A stretch of 64,000 nt of DNA from an uncultured Clostridia bacterium (GTDB lineage Bacteria > Bacillota > Clostridia > Lutisporales > Lutisporaceae). The notes beneath the pieces were generated by a model. The model had not been told where the DNA came from. It made no database searches and worked only from the letters and a program-made list of their open reading frames with translations. A program made the position numbers and the translations under genes. The stretch spans positions 1 to 64,000 of the forward strand of contig CALGKJ010000039.1 in NCBI GenBank assembly GCA_937930535.1, written 5' to 3'. This document shows, piece after piece, positions 53,790 to 61,387 of the stretch; position 1 is the stretch's first letter; every line of letters begins with the position of its first letter.

Positions 53790-54395
53790 TCAATTTACAG
53801 GACATCTGATGATTGTTCTTAATTTTTCAGGCAGAGTTTTTCTTTGATCTGATAAATAGATTGCATTCCACAATCCATTTTGGCTAAGCCCTTGCGCCTC
53901 CATAAAATCCTCGATTTTTACATATGTACTTTTGACACTGTTAAACGGACCAATGTGTAGACACTGGACACATTTTCCTTCATGAAGCGTTGTAAACTTC
54001 AGACTTTGGAGCAGTGGTAAATCCTTCCCTTTCTTTTCCACAATACTTATCGCAGTCTGGATTAAACCCTCATCAACAAACTCAGGCTGTAGGATAAATA
54101 GCTTCCATGCGAAGTTCTTGTCAGTATCAGTGAGCCATGATTGACATTGAAGCGGAGGAACGACAAAGTCATAAAAGTCTTTCAGAATAGGAGCATCTTT
54201 GATTTTAGGTATCATCTTGACGGTATATGCCACATTGTATAAGGCTTCCACCGCTTCCTTGAACATGGTGTCACTTGGATGACCCTCACCATCCACGGAT
54301 AAATAGTTGAATTTAGGAACATCAATAACAGAAATGATATTCTCTTTTGAAGAGAACACATCTTTGTATACTTTTTTCAAGTCTATTGCACCCAT
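53790..54395 (-). CDS. GyrI-like small-molecule-binding protein
   Basis: 201 residues from ATG 54395 (AAGGAGG; the longer upstream frame has no site and is not protein-like). Two GyrI-like/SHS2 halves with FNYLSVDGEGHPSD..FKEAVEALYNVAYTVK, FVVPPLQCQSWL and a C-terminal YLSDQRKTLPEKLRTIIRCPV. Such proteins bind drugs or other hydrophobic cations, or act as gyrase-inhibitor-like domains. A truncated paralogue lies directly upstream. Confidence 0.85.
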   Translation of the reverse strand: MGAIDLKKVYKDVFSSKENIISVIDVPKFNYLSVDGEGHPSDTMFKEAVEALYNVAYTVKMIPKIKDAPILKDFYDFVVPPLQCQSWLTDTDKNFAWKLFILQPEFVDEGLIQTAISIVEKKGKDLPLLQSLKFTTLHEGKCVQCLHIGPFNSVKSTYVKIEDFMEAQGLSQNGLWNAIYLSDQRKTLPEKLRTIIRCPVN

Positions 54396-54399
54396 ACAT

Positions 54400-54675
54400 T
54401 TAACCCTCCTTAATCTGATACCGCAAAGAGTATGTCCAAACTCCTTCAAGCGGAAAGACCGTATAATCGCTATAATCAACTTGCTTGCACTGCTCCAAAT
54501 CAGTACAGAATGCCTTGTGCATGATTTTGATTGAATAAGCAAGTGAGTAAAGAACGGCAACTCTTTCAGAGAAATCAGCACCATTAGGATTACCTTTTCC
54601 GCGTTTAAAATGAGAATCTACAATCAACTGCTCTAGCTCCTGAAGTTCTGAATCATTCATAAAATACCTTTGCAT
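54400..54675 (-). pseudogene. Truncated GyrI-like paralogue
   Basis: 91 residues from ATG 54675 (AGAAGG). ADFSERVAVLYSLAYSIKI and YTVFPLEGVWTYSLRY match the first half of the neighbouring GyrI-like protein (VEALYNVAYTVK, YDFVVPPLQCQSWL). The second half is absent and a stop follows at RYQIKEG. The next gene begins 5 nt later. It is either a deleted duplicate or a half-domain protein. Confidence 0.65.
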
Positions 54676-54800
54676 CTTTTTTCCTTCTCTTTCTGTTTTT
54701 GGGGCATAAAAATGAGGCAATGCTCATTGGTCGTTCTAATTCCACATGTCCAGTCTGGACAAACATATCAAAAATCCGTCTTAAATTCATTACTGCTAAA

Positions 54801-54855
54801 AAGTGCACACCCCTTGTCCAAAATGCACCCAAATGCACACCCCCGGTGCATTTTA
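54801..54855. repeat. Short direct repeats near degraded IS material
   Basis: On the minus strand GGTGCATTT and GTGTGCA(C/T)TT recur several times within about 50 nt. IS21-type ends carry multiple terminal direct repeats, so this may be an IS end remnant. Weak evidence. Confidence 0.3.
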
Positions 54856-54923
54856 CCCTAATCCTACCACAAATACCGACATAATCCAACAAATAACTAC
54901 ATATATTTTAACACAAAAAATAC

Positions 54924-54950
54924 TAAAAGCCTTTGAAATCAAAGGCTTTA
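54924..54950 (-). terminator. Terminator downstream of the tmRNA remnant
   Basis: Stem TAAAAGCCTTTGA/TCAAAGGCTTTA with a 2-nt gap, then TATTTTTT on the minus strand. Related in sequence to 46747-46782. Confidence 0.75.
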
Positions 54951-54976
54951 AAACGTATCAACGTATTATACTTATT

Positions 54977-55312
54977 TGGTGGAGGTGAGGGGACGCCGTA
55001 ATCCATTGTCTCCAATGGTGCTGACTATGAGTCGATACACAGCACTCCTCGGTATTGCCGTTGTAATGTTTATACATTACGGTTTCACCGATTAAGCCAG
55101 ATTTTCCATTGCAACTCACGTTGCACAGCGACCCTTTTGCAAATATGAAATTTGATCGAACCCCTGTCCGAAAGTGCTTCAACCAAAGCTTCTCCGAGCA
55201 CACGCTACTGCACGCCTTATCCTAAAGTGAGGTAACTAAAGGCAAGACGCTGCCATTAGGCAGCTAACGTGTAATTTTCGTTAGCGTTTAAATTTAGTTT
55301 CCAGATTTTTAA
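54977..55312 (-). pseudogene. ssrA: tmRNA (ssrA) 3' portion, 5'-truncated, intron-interrupted
   Basis: On the minus strand, GCTAACGAAAAT...GCTGCCTAA (55256-55285) encodes the tag ANENYTLAA and a stop, preceded by TCTGGAAACTAAATTTAAAC as in other tmRNA reading frames. The T-arm half AGGGGTTCGAT ends at 55155 and its partner TCCCCT lies at 54988-54993, next to CACCTCCACCA ending at 54977. Joining them gives a perfect 5-bp stem with loop TTCGATT. The canonical 5' end (GGGG...TTCGACAGGG) is missing. The sequence beyond 55312 is instead a plus-strand coding fragment. The space between tag and T-arm is only about 90 nt, so later pseudoknots seem lost. Confidence 0.75.
54994..55154 (-). ncRNA. Relic group I intron in the tmRNA T-loop
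   Basis: The 161-nt insertion splits the T-loop after the U of TTCGAU and ends in G. Exon CGAU can pair with intron GUCG, giving the U-G pair at the 5' splice site. AATCGGTGAAACCG..ACGGCAATACCGAG resembles the P4-P5 region of IC3 introns, and CCATTGGAGACAATGG (55003-55018) could be P9. P7-like GACT and AGTC are only 3 nt apart (55023-55033), so the P3'/P8 core appears deleted. It is shorter than the roughly 200-nt minimal self-splicing introns. Confidence 0.6.
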
Positions 55313-55483
55313 AGTGACGCTGGGACCACCGCTCGCTACCTCAATAACATTGTGGGACAAGGAATCGCCCATTTTGTCCCTCCTATCTTCAATCAGCCAA
55401 CAAGCATGCAACTCGTTCAGCATCCTGAGTTTCTTGAAGATTATTTTCCACTCAATTTAAGTAATCTTTGTTATGAGTGGTGA
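55313..55483 (+). pseudogene. C-terminal fragment of an unidentified plus-strand gene
   Basis: 56 codons open from a TAA at 55310 to TGA 55481. The product contains GTTARYLNNIVGQGIAHFVP, PTSMQLVQHPEFLEDYFPLN and ends CYEW. It reads as a genuine folded-protein tail with higher GC than its surroundings, but I do not recognise the family. The 5' part is missing exactly where the tmRNA loses its 5' end, so 55310-55315 is a recombination junction. It may be the end of a lost first gene of the downstream operon. Confidence 0.5.
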
Positions 55484-55542
55484 ATATACTAATATATGGT
55501 GCGACCACATATAATCTAGTATCTAATTGAGAGGTAATTGCA

Positions 55543-56505
55543 ATGATCAAGCTTGCTTTGATAGGCTGTGGAAAATGGGGAAAGAATTATCTGAAAACCG
55601 TAACTGCAATAGAGGGCTGTGAATTGAAGTGGGTCTGCGACCTTGACCATCAAAAGCTAAATCAGACCGCTCCTGTTTACCCTCAGACGAGGTTCACTGA
55701 AAACAAAGCAGATACATTGAATGACAGTGAGGTACAGGGGGTTATTATAGCTACAACACCTGAAAGCCATTACATACTGGCGAAGGAAGCAATAAACAAA
55801 GGCAAAGCTGTTCTCGTAGAAAAGCCTGTGACAATTAACAGGAAAGACAGTAATGATCTGATTGAATTGGCTGCTGCTAAAAATACCATATTGATGGCCG
55901 GCTACACATTGATTTACCATCCTGCTGTCAAAACGATAAAGGGGCTCCTAAAAGAAAAAGATATTAATGATCAGCTATATTACTTGAACATGTCCAGAAC
56001 CAGTTCGACCTCTCAGGCTCCTAACGTAGATGTTCTTCATGATCTGGCAGTTCATGATATTTATCTTTCCCGCCACTTGATAGGAGTCGACCCTATCTGG
56101 GTAATTGCCCATGGGAAAAGTTATATTCAAAATCCTTATAACAATGTTATTAATATATTGATAGGTTTCCCGGATGGTAAAATAGCTTCTATATTTGCAA
56201 GCTTAATTCATACCGAAAAAACCAGGAAAATTACACTGGTCTCATCCAAAACAAAATTAGTATTCGATGATGTGCAGACCACCGACAGAAAAATCCAACT
56301 CTTCGATAAGGTGGAGGGGGAGCATTTCTTGGCAGTTGAAGAGAATTTGGAACCTCTGACACAGGAGTGTCTTCATTTTATCGAATGCATTAGAGAAAAC
56401 AAGGAACCCCTTAGCGGCAGAAAAAATATTGATTTTGTGGCAAAAATAACTGATTGCATTTCCGATTCTCTCGCAAAAGGCGGAGAAAAAATCATCATCC
56501 GCTGA
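55543..56505 (+). CDS. Gfo/Idh/MocA family sugar oxidoreductase
   Basis: 320 residues. NAD(P)-binding Rossmann domain with ALIGCGKWGKNYLKTV at the N-terminus, VIIATTPESHY and VLVEKPVTIN (near 95, the EKP motif), and the C-terminal alpha/beta domain with DLAVHDIYLSRHL. It oxidises or reduces a nucleotide-sugar hydroxyl, typically C3. With a DegT aminotransferase in the same operon it could make a 3-amino sugar, as GnnA does with GnnB. It is the first gene of the operon, with GAGAGG before the ATG. Confidence 0.9.
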   Translation: MIKLALIGCGKWGKNYLKTVTAIEGCELKWVCDLDHQKLNQTAPVYPQTRFTENKADTLNDSEVQGVIIATTPESHYILAKEAINKGKAVLVEKPVTINRKDSNDLIELAAAKNTILMAGYTLIYHPAVKTIKGLLKEKDINDQLYYLNMSRTSSTSQAPNVDVLHDLAVHDIYLSRHLIGVDPIWVIAHGKSYIQNPYNNVINILIGFPDGKIASIFASLIHTEKTRKITLVSSKTKLVFDDVQTTDRKIQLFDKVEGEHFLAVEENLEPLTQECLHFIECIRENKEPLSGRKNIDFVAKITDCISDSLAKGGEKIIIR

Positions 56506-56546
56506 TAAAGACGGTAACCTTTTAATCAGGTAAGTGTGGTGAAATT

Positions 56547-57539
56547 ATGTTGGTTGTAAAGAACTATTCAAAAGAACTTGAGAATGAATGGGAGGGATTT
56601 GTCGGTTCCTCCGTTAACGGCACTTTTATGCAGGAGAGAAAATTCCTGGGTTATCATCCTTCAGACAAGTTTTCAGATCATTCCCTGATATTTATGGAGG
56701 ATAATAGAATCATTGCCGTTCTTCCTGCTGCCGCAGTACAACAAAAGGATAAACGCATCCTATATTCTCACCCCGGTGCTTCCCATGGAGGGCTGATTAT
56801 CAAGTCCAGTCTAAGCACTAAAAAATGCTTGGAGTTAGTAAATGCCCTTGTTGAATATTGTGTCATGACCGGTTTTGACTATATCCGGCTAAAACCTGTT
56901 CCGAAGGTTTACCATAGTGGGCTTTCGGACCAACTTGACTTTGCATTAAGGTTCTCGGGGTTTGCAATTGAGTATACAGAGCTGGCTACAGCCCTTGAGC
57001 TTAAGAAAGGCGAGGAAGATTATTTAAAGCAGGTGATGAATTCCACTGCTTTTCGAAACTATCAAAAGGCATTGAAAAGCGGACTTACGGTTATTGAGGA
57101 TGCAGATATAAATGATTATTGGGCTGTATTAGAGAATAAGCTTGAACTTAGCCATAATGCAAAGCCTACACATACATTTGAGGAAATCAAATACTTGAAA
57201 GAACTTTACCCTGATAGGATCAAGCTCTTTGCTGCTTTTAAAGGGGCAATCCTTACTGCGGGTGTTCTGGTTTTTTTACTGAACGAAAGAGTAATAAACT
57301 GTTTTTATATTGCCCACGACGACCGATACCAGCACATGCGGCCGCTAAACCTGATTTTTGGTTATATGATGGAGTGGGGAGGTCAAAACAGTTTTTCTTA
57401 TTTGGATTGGGGCATTTCCACTGAGGGAAAAGGAAGCAGCGTCAATGCTGGGCTATTCCGTTTCAAAGAAGGCTTTGGAGGGCATGGGGTATTGCGGGAG
57501 TGCTATTTGTATGATGTTAGAAACAACTTCAAATTTTAA
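56547..57539 (+). CDS. FemAB/GNAT-fold acyl- or aminoacyltransferase
   Basis: 330 residues of the FemAB-like acetyltransferase family. The N-terminal half has FMQERKFLGYHPSDKFSDHS and HPGASHGGLI. The C-terminal GNAT half has AAFKGAILTAGVLVFLLNERVINCFYIAHDD and LNLIFGYMMEWG..YLDWGIST. Such proteins transfer acyl or aminoacyl groups to amines, for example in cell-wall bridges or on aminosugars. It lies 41 nt after the oxidoreductase. It could N-acylate an aminosugar made by the operon. Confidence 0.85.
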   Translation: MLVVKNYSKELENEWEGFVGSSVNGTFMQERKFLGYHPSDKFSDHSLIFMEDNRIIAVLPAAAVQQKDKRILYSHPGASHGGLIIKSSLSTKKCLELVNALVEYCVMTGFDYIRLKPVPKVYHSGLSDQLDFALRFSGFAIEYTELATALELKKGEEDYLKQVMNSTAFRNYQKALKSGLTVIEDADINDYWAVLENKLELSHNAKPTHTFEEIKYLKELYPDRIKLFAAFKGAILTAGVLVFLLNERVINCFYIAHDDRYQHMRPLNLIFGYMMEWGGQNSFSYLDWGISTEGKGSSVNAGLFRFKEGFGGHGVLRECYLYDVRNNFKF

Positions 57540-57683
57540 CGAATGGTCAGAAGGAAAGTCCGCCACTTCTATAAGTGGGGGTGAATATACTAAAGAAAAT
57601 AAGTTTCAGTGGGGGTATAAATCCCCTTCTGAACTCGTTAAAATCACGATAGTGCAACGTAGTTGTAATATCGTCTTAATCTA

Positions 57684-57770
57684 TCCAGTTGTTTCTTATG
57701 AATAACCAAAATGCTTTAGCATTACAACTCTTAACGAAAAGTATTTTGAGTTTTAGAGTTGGTTAGTTAT
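57684..57770. repeat. Dispersed hairpin repeat F, copy 3
   Basis: CCAGTTGTTTCTTATG, a divergent middle, then CAACTCTTAACGAAAAGTAT, TTTTAGAGTTGGTTA. It shares the core and flanks with 38251-38321 and 43746-43818. It sits inside the sugar operon between the FemAB-like and wbqC genes. The rest of 57540-57796 has no gene. Confidence 0.75.
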
Positions 57771-57796
57771 AGTAAACAGTTTAGTGGGGTAGGGAA

Positions 57797-58486
57797 ATGA
57801 AATTAGCAGGGCATCAACCGAATTATATTCCCTGGCCGGGATACTTTGTTAAGATGGCACAGTGTGATATTTTTTTTATTTTAGATACTGCCCAGTTTCA
57901 AAGAGGCAGTTCATTGGATAATAGGAATCTTATCAAAACTTCCCAAGGCACTCAGATGCTCACTGTGCCGGTCAAACGTAAAGGCATGGGCTTGCAGCGA
58001 TTTGATGAAGTTATTGTTATACCGGGGTGGAAAAGGAATCATCTTATGGCACTTAAAGTAAACTACGCAAAGGCACCTTATTTCGAAGAAATTTTCCCGA
58101 TGCTGGAGCAGGTATTGCAAGATACCGGATATCTTATAGATACCAACATAGCTTTTATCACGCTTATACATGACCTGCTGGGACTTAAAACAAAGCTTGT
58201 TTTTTTATCAGCTTTACCTCAATTTGCTGATCTTAGAAAAAATGAACTGATATCTGCAATCTGCCGCCACTTTTCTGCTGACTGTTACCTGTCCGGCATT
58301 GGAGGGAGGGCATATAATCAACCCGAGATTTTTGAAAAACAAGGCATTAAGTTGGAATATCTGGACTATCAGCCTATAACATATCCGCAGCTTTGGGGTA
58401 GCTTTATCCCCAATCTGTCTATAGTTGATATGTTATTTAACTGTGGGGCAGAAGGCACACGCAAGCTTTTGTTGAAAGAGGTGTAG
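57797..58486 (+). CDS. WbqC family protein
   Basis: 229 residues. The WbqC-like start LAGHQPNYIPWPGYFVKMAQCDIFFILD, QFQRGSSLDNRNLIK and LTVPVKRKG are typical; the C-terminal half has CHFSADCYLSGIGGRAYNQPEIFEKQGI. WbqC proteins occur in O-antigen and surface-glycan clusters, often beside aminotransferases. Their chemistry is not settled. The gene is followed immediately (1 nt) by the CgeB-like gene. Confidence 0.9.
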   Translation: MKLAGHQPNYIPWPGYFVKMAQCDIFFILDTAQFQRGSSLDNRNLIKTSQGTQMLTVPVKRKGMGLQRFDEVIVIPGWKRNHLMALKVNYAKAPYFEEIFPMLEQVLQDTGYLIDTNIAFITLIHDLLGLKTKLVFLSALPQFADLRKNELISAICRHFSADCYLSGIGGRAYNQPEIFEKQGIKLEYLDYQPITYPQLWGSFIPNLSIVDMLFNCGAEGTRKLLLKEV

Positions 58487-58487
58487 T

Positions 58488-59462
58488 ATGATCAGGGTAC
58501 TGTTTTTTTCACATAGTTCGAAATATACTCTTGGGCTGCCCCAAGGCTTTAGGGAACTGAATTGCCCTGTTTTTGTCCTGAGGGATTTAAGTAGAAATTC
58601 TATAAAAGAGGCAGTTGACCACTTTAGACCTGACCTTATGATAACAACGGGATGGGCTTACCGAGGGCATAAACGTGAGCATGTAGATGAGCTGGTCAAA
58701 AGAACTGCTAAATATAAGGTGAAACATATCTATTGGGCAACTGAAGATCCAAGATGGATGGTCGAGTGCTCTTTCAAGTGTATTGAAATCTATAAACCTG
58801 ATGCAGTTATGACCATACATACTGATAGTGTAAATAAATACAGAGAGTTAGGGCTTCCTGCCGGACAACTGGATTTTGGCTGCAATCCTCAATTTAATAA
58901 GCATGAACCCCCATGCAGTAAATATGATTATGATGTGGCTTTAGTGGGAAACGGCGGCAAAGCTTGGAAATCCCATCGAAAGGATAGCGTTCAGATACTT
59001 TTAAAGCCTTTGGTCGAAAGGGGCTTTAACCTTGCGATCTGGGGTAAGCGATGGGATCGTTTCAACGAGAAGCTGATGGGTTTTAAGCTTCCGAAGCATA
59101 TGCTCAAAGGGGAGCTTCCCTATGAGGAAACAAACAAGGTTTATAATTCAGCCAAAATAATAATAGGTTTGCAAAACGACCAGACAATGCTGACTTCTCG
59201 GACTTTTGAAGTACTGGGTTCAGGCGGGTTTTTGCTGACAGTACCTACGCAGTCGGTCAATAATTTGTTTACAAACAATTTTCATCTGACATGTTCATCT
59301 TCCCCCGAACATACAGTCAGACTTGTTGATTATTTTTTGAAACATGAGGCTGAGCGTCAGGCAATAGCGCAAAACGGGCAGCGGGAGGTCTACTTAAAGC
59401 ATACGTATAAGGAACGTGCCAATCAGATTTTGAAATTCATGCAGCTATATGAAAGGAATTGA
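58488..59462 (+). CDS. CgeB-like glycosyltransferase
   Basis: 324 residues. GT-B-like fold with MITTGWAYRG and HIYWATEDPRW in the first half and YDYDVALVGNGG, LPYEETNKVYNSAKIIIGLQND, SRTFEVLGSGGFLLTV and LVDYFLKHEAERQAIAQNGQ in the second, all features of the CgeB/spore-protein glycosyltransferase family. CgeB in Bacillus is linked to the outermost spore layer. It may transfer the sugar made by this operon. The ribosome site AGAGGTG lies in the end of wbqC. Confidence 0.88.
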   Translation: MIRVLFFSHSSKYTLGLPQGFRELNCPVFVLRDLSRNSIKEAVDHFRPDLMITTGWAYRGHKREHVDELVKRTAKYKVKHIYWATEDPRWMVECSFKCIEIYKPDAVMTIHTDSVNKYRELGLPAGQLDFGCNPQFNKHEPPCSKYDYDVALVGNGGKAWKSHRKDSVQILLKPLVERGFNLAIWGKRWDRFNEKLMGFKLPKHMLKGELPYEETNKVYNSAKIIIGLQNDQTMLTSRTFEVLGSGGFLLTVPTQSVNNLFTNNFHLTCSSSPEHTVRLVDYFLKHEAERQAIAQNGQREVYLKHTYKERANQILKFMQLYERN

Positions 59463-59463
59463 A

Positions 59464-60324
59464 ATGTGTAATCAGACAACAATCAATCATAAGGTTTCCG
59501 TAATAGGCACCAGTATAGCCGGTGAAACAGATGCAAAGGTTACTTTTTGTCCGGCACCAACCGATACAGGAATAGTATTTGTCCGTAATGACCTGACCGG
59601 CTGCCCTAAAGTAAAATGCTCAGTTGAAAAAGCAAATATTGAATACAGATGGACTTCTCTTGCTGACGGAGATGTTCGCATTGAACACACGGAGCATGCT
59701 TTGGCAGCCATATCAGGATTAGGTTTGGACAACGTATTTATTGAGTTGGAACAAGCCAGCCTGCCCGTGACAACCGATTACAGCAGTAAAGAGTTCACAC
59801 GGGTGCTCACGGAAGCTGGGATAGTGGAACAATCCTCTAAGAAAGGAAGTATGAAAATACATAAGCCAATTATTGTATATAATCGTGAAAGTTCAGAGGA
59901 TATGGAATATGAAAAGCTGCTGATAGCTCTTCCTTACGATGGGTTTAAACTAACCTATGTGCTTGACTATCCCAAGCTGCCACAATTATATCAAGTCGCT
60001 GAAATGGACATAACTCCCGAAACCTTTGCCAAAGAGTTGGCGGATGCCCGTTCTTATATAATTGAGTCGGAGCTTGAAGAGGTTGTAAACCTGACCGGAA
60101 AAGTCAGCTTAAATGTATTGGTGGTCAAATCTGGGGCTGAGAAAATGGAGTGGAAATGGTCCAATGAACCTGCCCGGCATAAAGTGCTGGATCTTCTCGG
60201 TGACCTTGGCTTGCTTGGGAAAAAGGTACTGGGACATGTGATAGGCTTCCGATCCGGTCACCGGTTGAATCTAGAGCTGTGCAAAAAAATTTATGAGGAG
60301 TGTAATGATGATTGCTTTAGCTAA
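59464..60324 (+). CDS. LpxC-like UDP-sugar N-deacetylase
   Basis: 286 residues from ATG 59464 (AAAGGA), just behind the CgeB stop. It aligns with E. coli LpxC at nearly the same numbering: E77-H78 in VRIEHTEHALAAISGLGLDN (zinc His and general base Glu), D105 in TTDYSS, H239/K240/D243 in NEPARHKVLDLLGDL (zinc His and Asp), and H266 in GFRSGHRLN. ARSYII replaces the ARTFGF loop. LpxC removes the N-acetyl of UDP-3-O-acyl-GlcNAc in lipid A synthesis. No other lipid A gene is seen here, so a different N-acetylated nucleotide-sugar is likely the substrate. Confidence 0.9.
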   Translation: MCNQTTINHKVSVIGTSIAGETDAKVTFCPAPTDTGIVFVRNDLTGCPKVKCSVEKANIEYRWTSLADGDVRIEHTEHALAAISGLGLDNVFIELEQASLPVTTDYSSKEFTRVLTEAGIVEQSSKKGSMKIHKPIIVYNRESSEDMEYEKLLIALPYDGFKLTYVLDYPKLPQLYQVAEMDITPETFAKELADARSYIIESELEEVVNLTGKVSLNVLVVKSGAEKMEWKWSNEPARHKVLDLLGDLGLLGKKVLGHVIGFRSGHRLNLELCKKIYEECNDDCFS

Positions 60325-61387
60325 ACCCATGATTGGTATAGAGGAAAAAATACTGGTCAATGAAGTTCTTTCCAGTGGAAAATTAGCCCAGGGAGAATAT
60401 GTAGAAAGGTTTGAACAGGACTTTGCTGCATTTCAGGATAGTAAGCATTGTGTCGCCGCCTCTTCAGGAACCTCGGCCCTTCATGCGGCACTGCTGTCTT
60501 TGGATATTAAACCGGGGGACAAAGTGATAACCACACCTTTCTCATTTATTGCAACTACAAATGCCATTCTTTATGTGCAAGCTGTTCCTGTCTTTTGTGA
60601 CATTGATCTGCAGGATTACAACATTTCGCCTCAAGAGCTTCTGAATACCATCAAAAACCATCCTGATTCAAAAGCAATCATAGTAGTCCATCTTTATGGG
60701 TATCCCGCTCGTATGGCAGAGCTAATGGCAATAGCCGATAAATACAATCTGGCAGTGATAGAGGATTGTGCACAAGCTCACGGTGCATCAATTAATGGCA
60801 AGAAGGTTGGAACTTTTGGGCACTTTGGGTTTTTTAGCTTTTATCCTACAAAAAATATGACCTGCGGAGAAGGCGGCATGCTTACGACTTGGGACAAAGA
60901 GCTGGCAGGTAATGCTAGGACGTTGATAAATCATGGACAGACAGCTAAATACCAGCATGATGTGCTTGGGTATAATTACAGGATGACCAATATACATGCG
61001 GCAATAGGCATAGAACAGCTGCGCAAGCTGACTGGCTTTAATGAAAGACGCAAAACTATTGCGGCCCGATATTCGAGGGAGATAACCAACCCCGCTTTTA
61101 TTAAGCCCGTATGCTTACCGGGCTTTCAGCATGTATATCACCAATATACCCTTGGGATTAATAACCGGAGCAGTTTCATAGAGTTTATGGAAACACAGGG
61201 TATTGGATATGGCATCCATTATCCCACAGCTATCCCTGACCAACCCCTGTATCAGCAGGGAGCAATCCTCGGATCTTTCTCAAATGCCCGCATAGCTTCT
61301 AAAAGGGTAGTTTCAATACCTGTTCACCCGGGATTAACAGAACAGGAGGTTGATTATATTGTCAGCAGCTTACAAAAGTATGCATGA
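60305..61387 (+). CDS. DegT/DnrJ/EryC1/StrS sugar aminotransferase
   Basis: 360 residues from ATG 60305 (GAGGAG), overlapping the LpxC-like gene by 20 nt. PLP enzyme with SSGTSALHAALL, TPFSFIATTNAI, EDCAQAHGA (Asp154 and Gln157 contact PLP) and the Schiff-base Lys183 in FYPTKNMTCGEGG. RTLINHGQ and YRMTNIHAAIG are typical. It transfers an amino group to a keto-sugar made by the oxidoreductase, yielding an amino sugar nucleotide. Overlaps on both sides indicate tight coupling. Confidence 0.94.
   Translation: MMIALAKPMIGIEEKILVNEVLSSGKLAQGEYVERFEQDFAAFQDSKHCVAASSGTSALHAALLSLDIKPGDKVITTPFSFIATTNAILYVQAVPVFCDIDLQDYNISPQELLNTIKNHPDSKAIIVVHLYGYPARMAELMAIADKYNLAVIEDCAQAHGASINGKKVGTFGHFGFFSFYPTKNMTCGEGGMLTTWDKELAGNARTLINHGQTAKYQHDVLGYNYRMTNIHAAIGIEQLRKLTGFNERRKTIAARYSREITNPAFIKPVCLPGFQHVYHQYTLGINNRSSFIEFMETQGIGYGIHYPTAIPDQPLYQQGAILGSFSNARIASKRVVSIPVHPGLTEQEVDYIVSSLQKYA

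Noticed and set aside
54653-54892. 79-codon minus-strand open frame upstream of the GyrI-like genes
   Set aside because: There is no ribosome site, it overlaps the real ATG region of the truncated GyrI gene and the translation resembles no protein.
54958-55203. 81-codon minus-strand open frame
   Set aside because: It lies wholly within the tmRNA remnant and intron-like insert, where RNA features explain the sequence.
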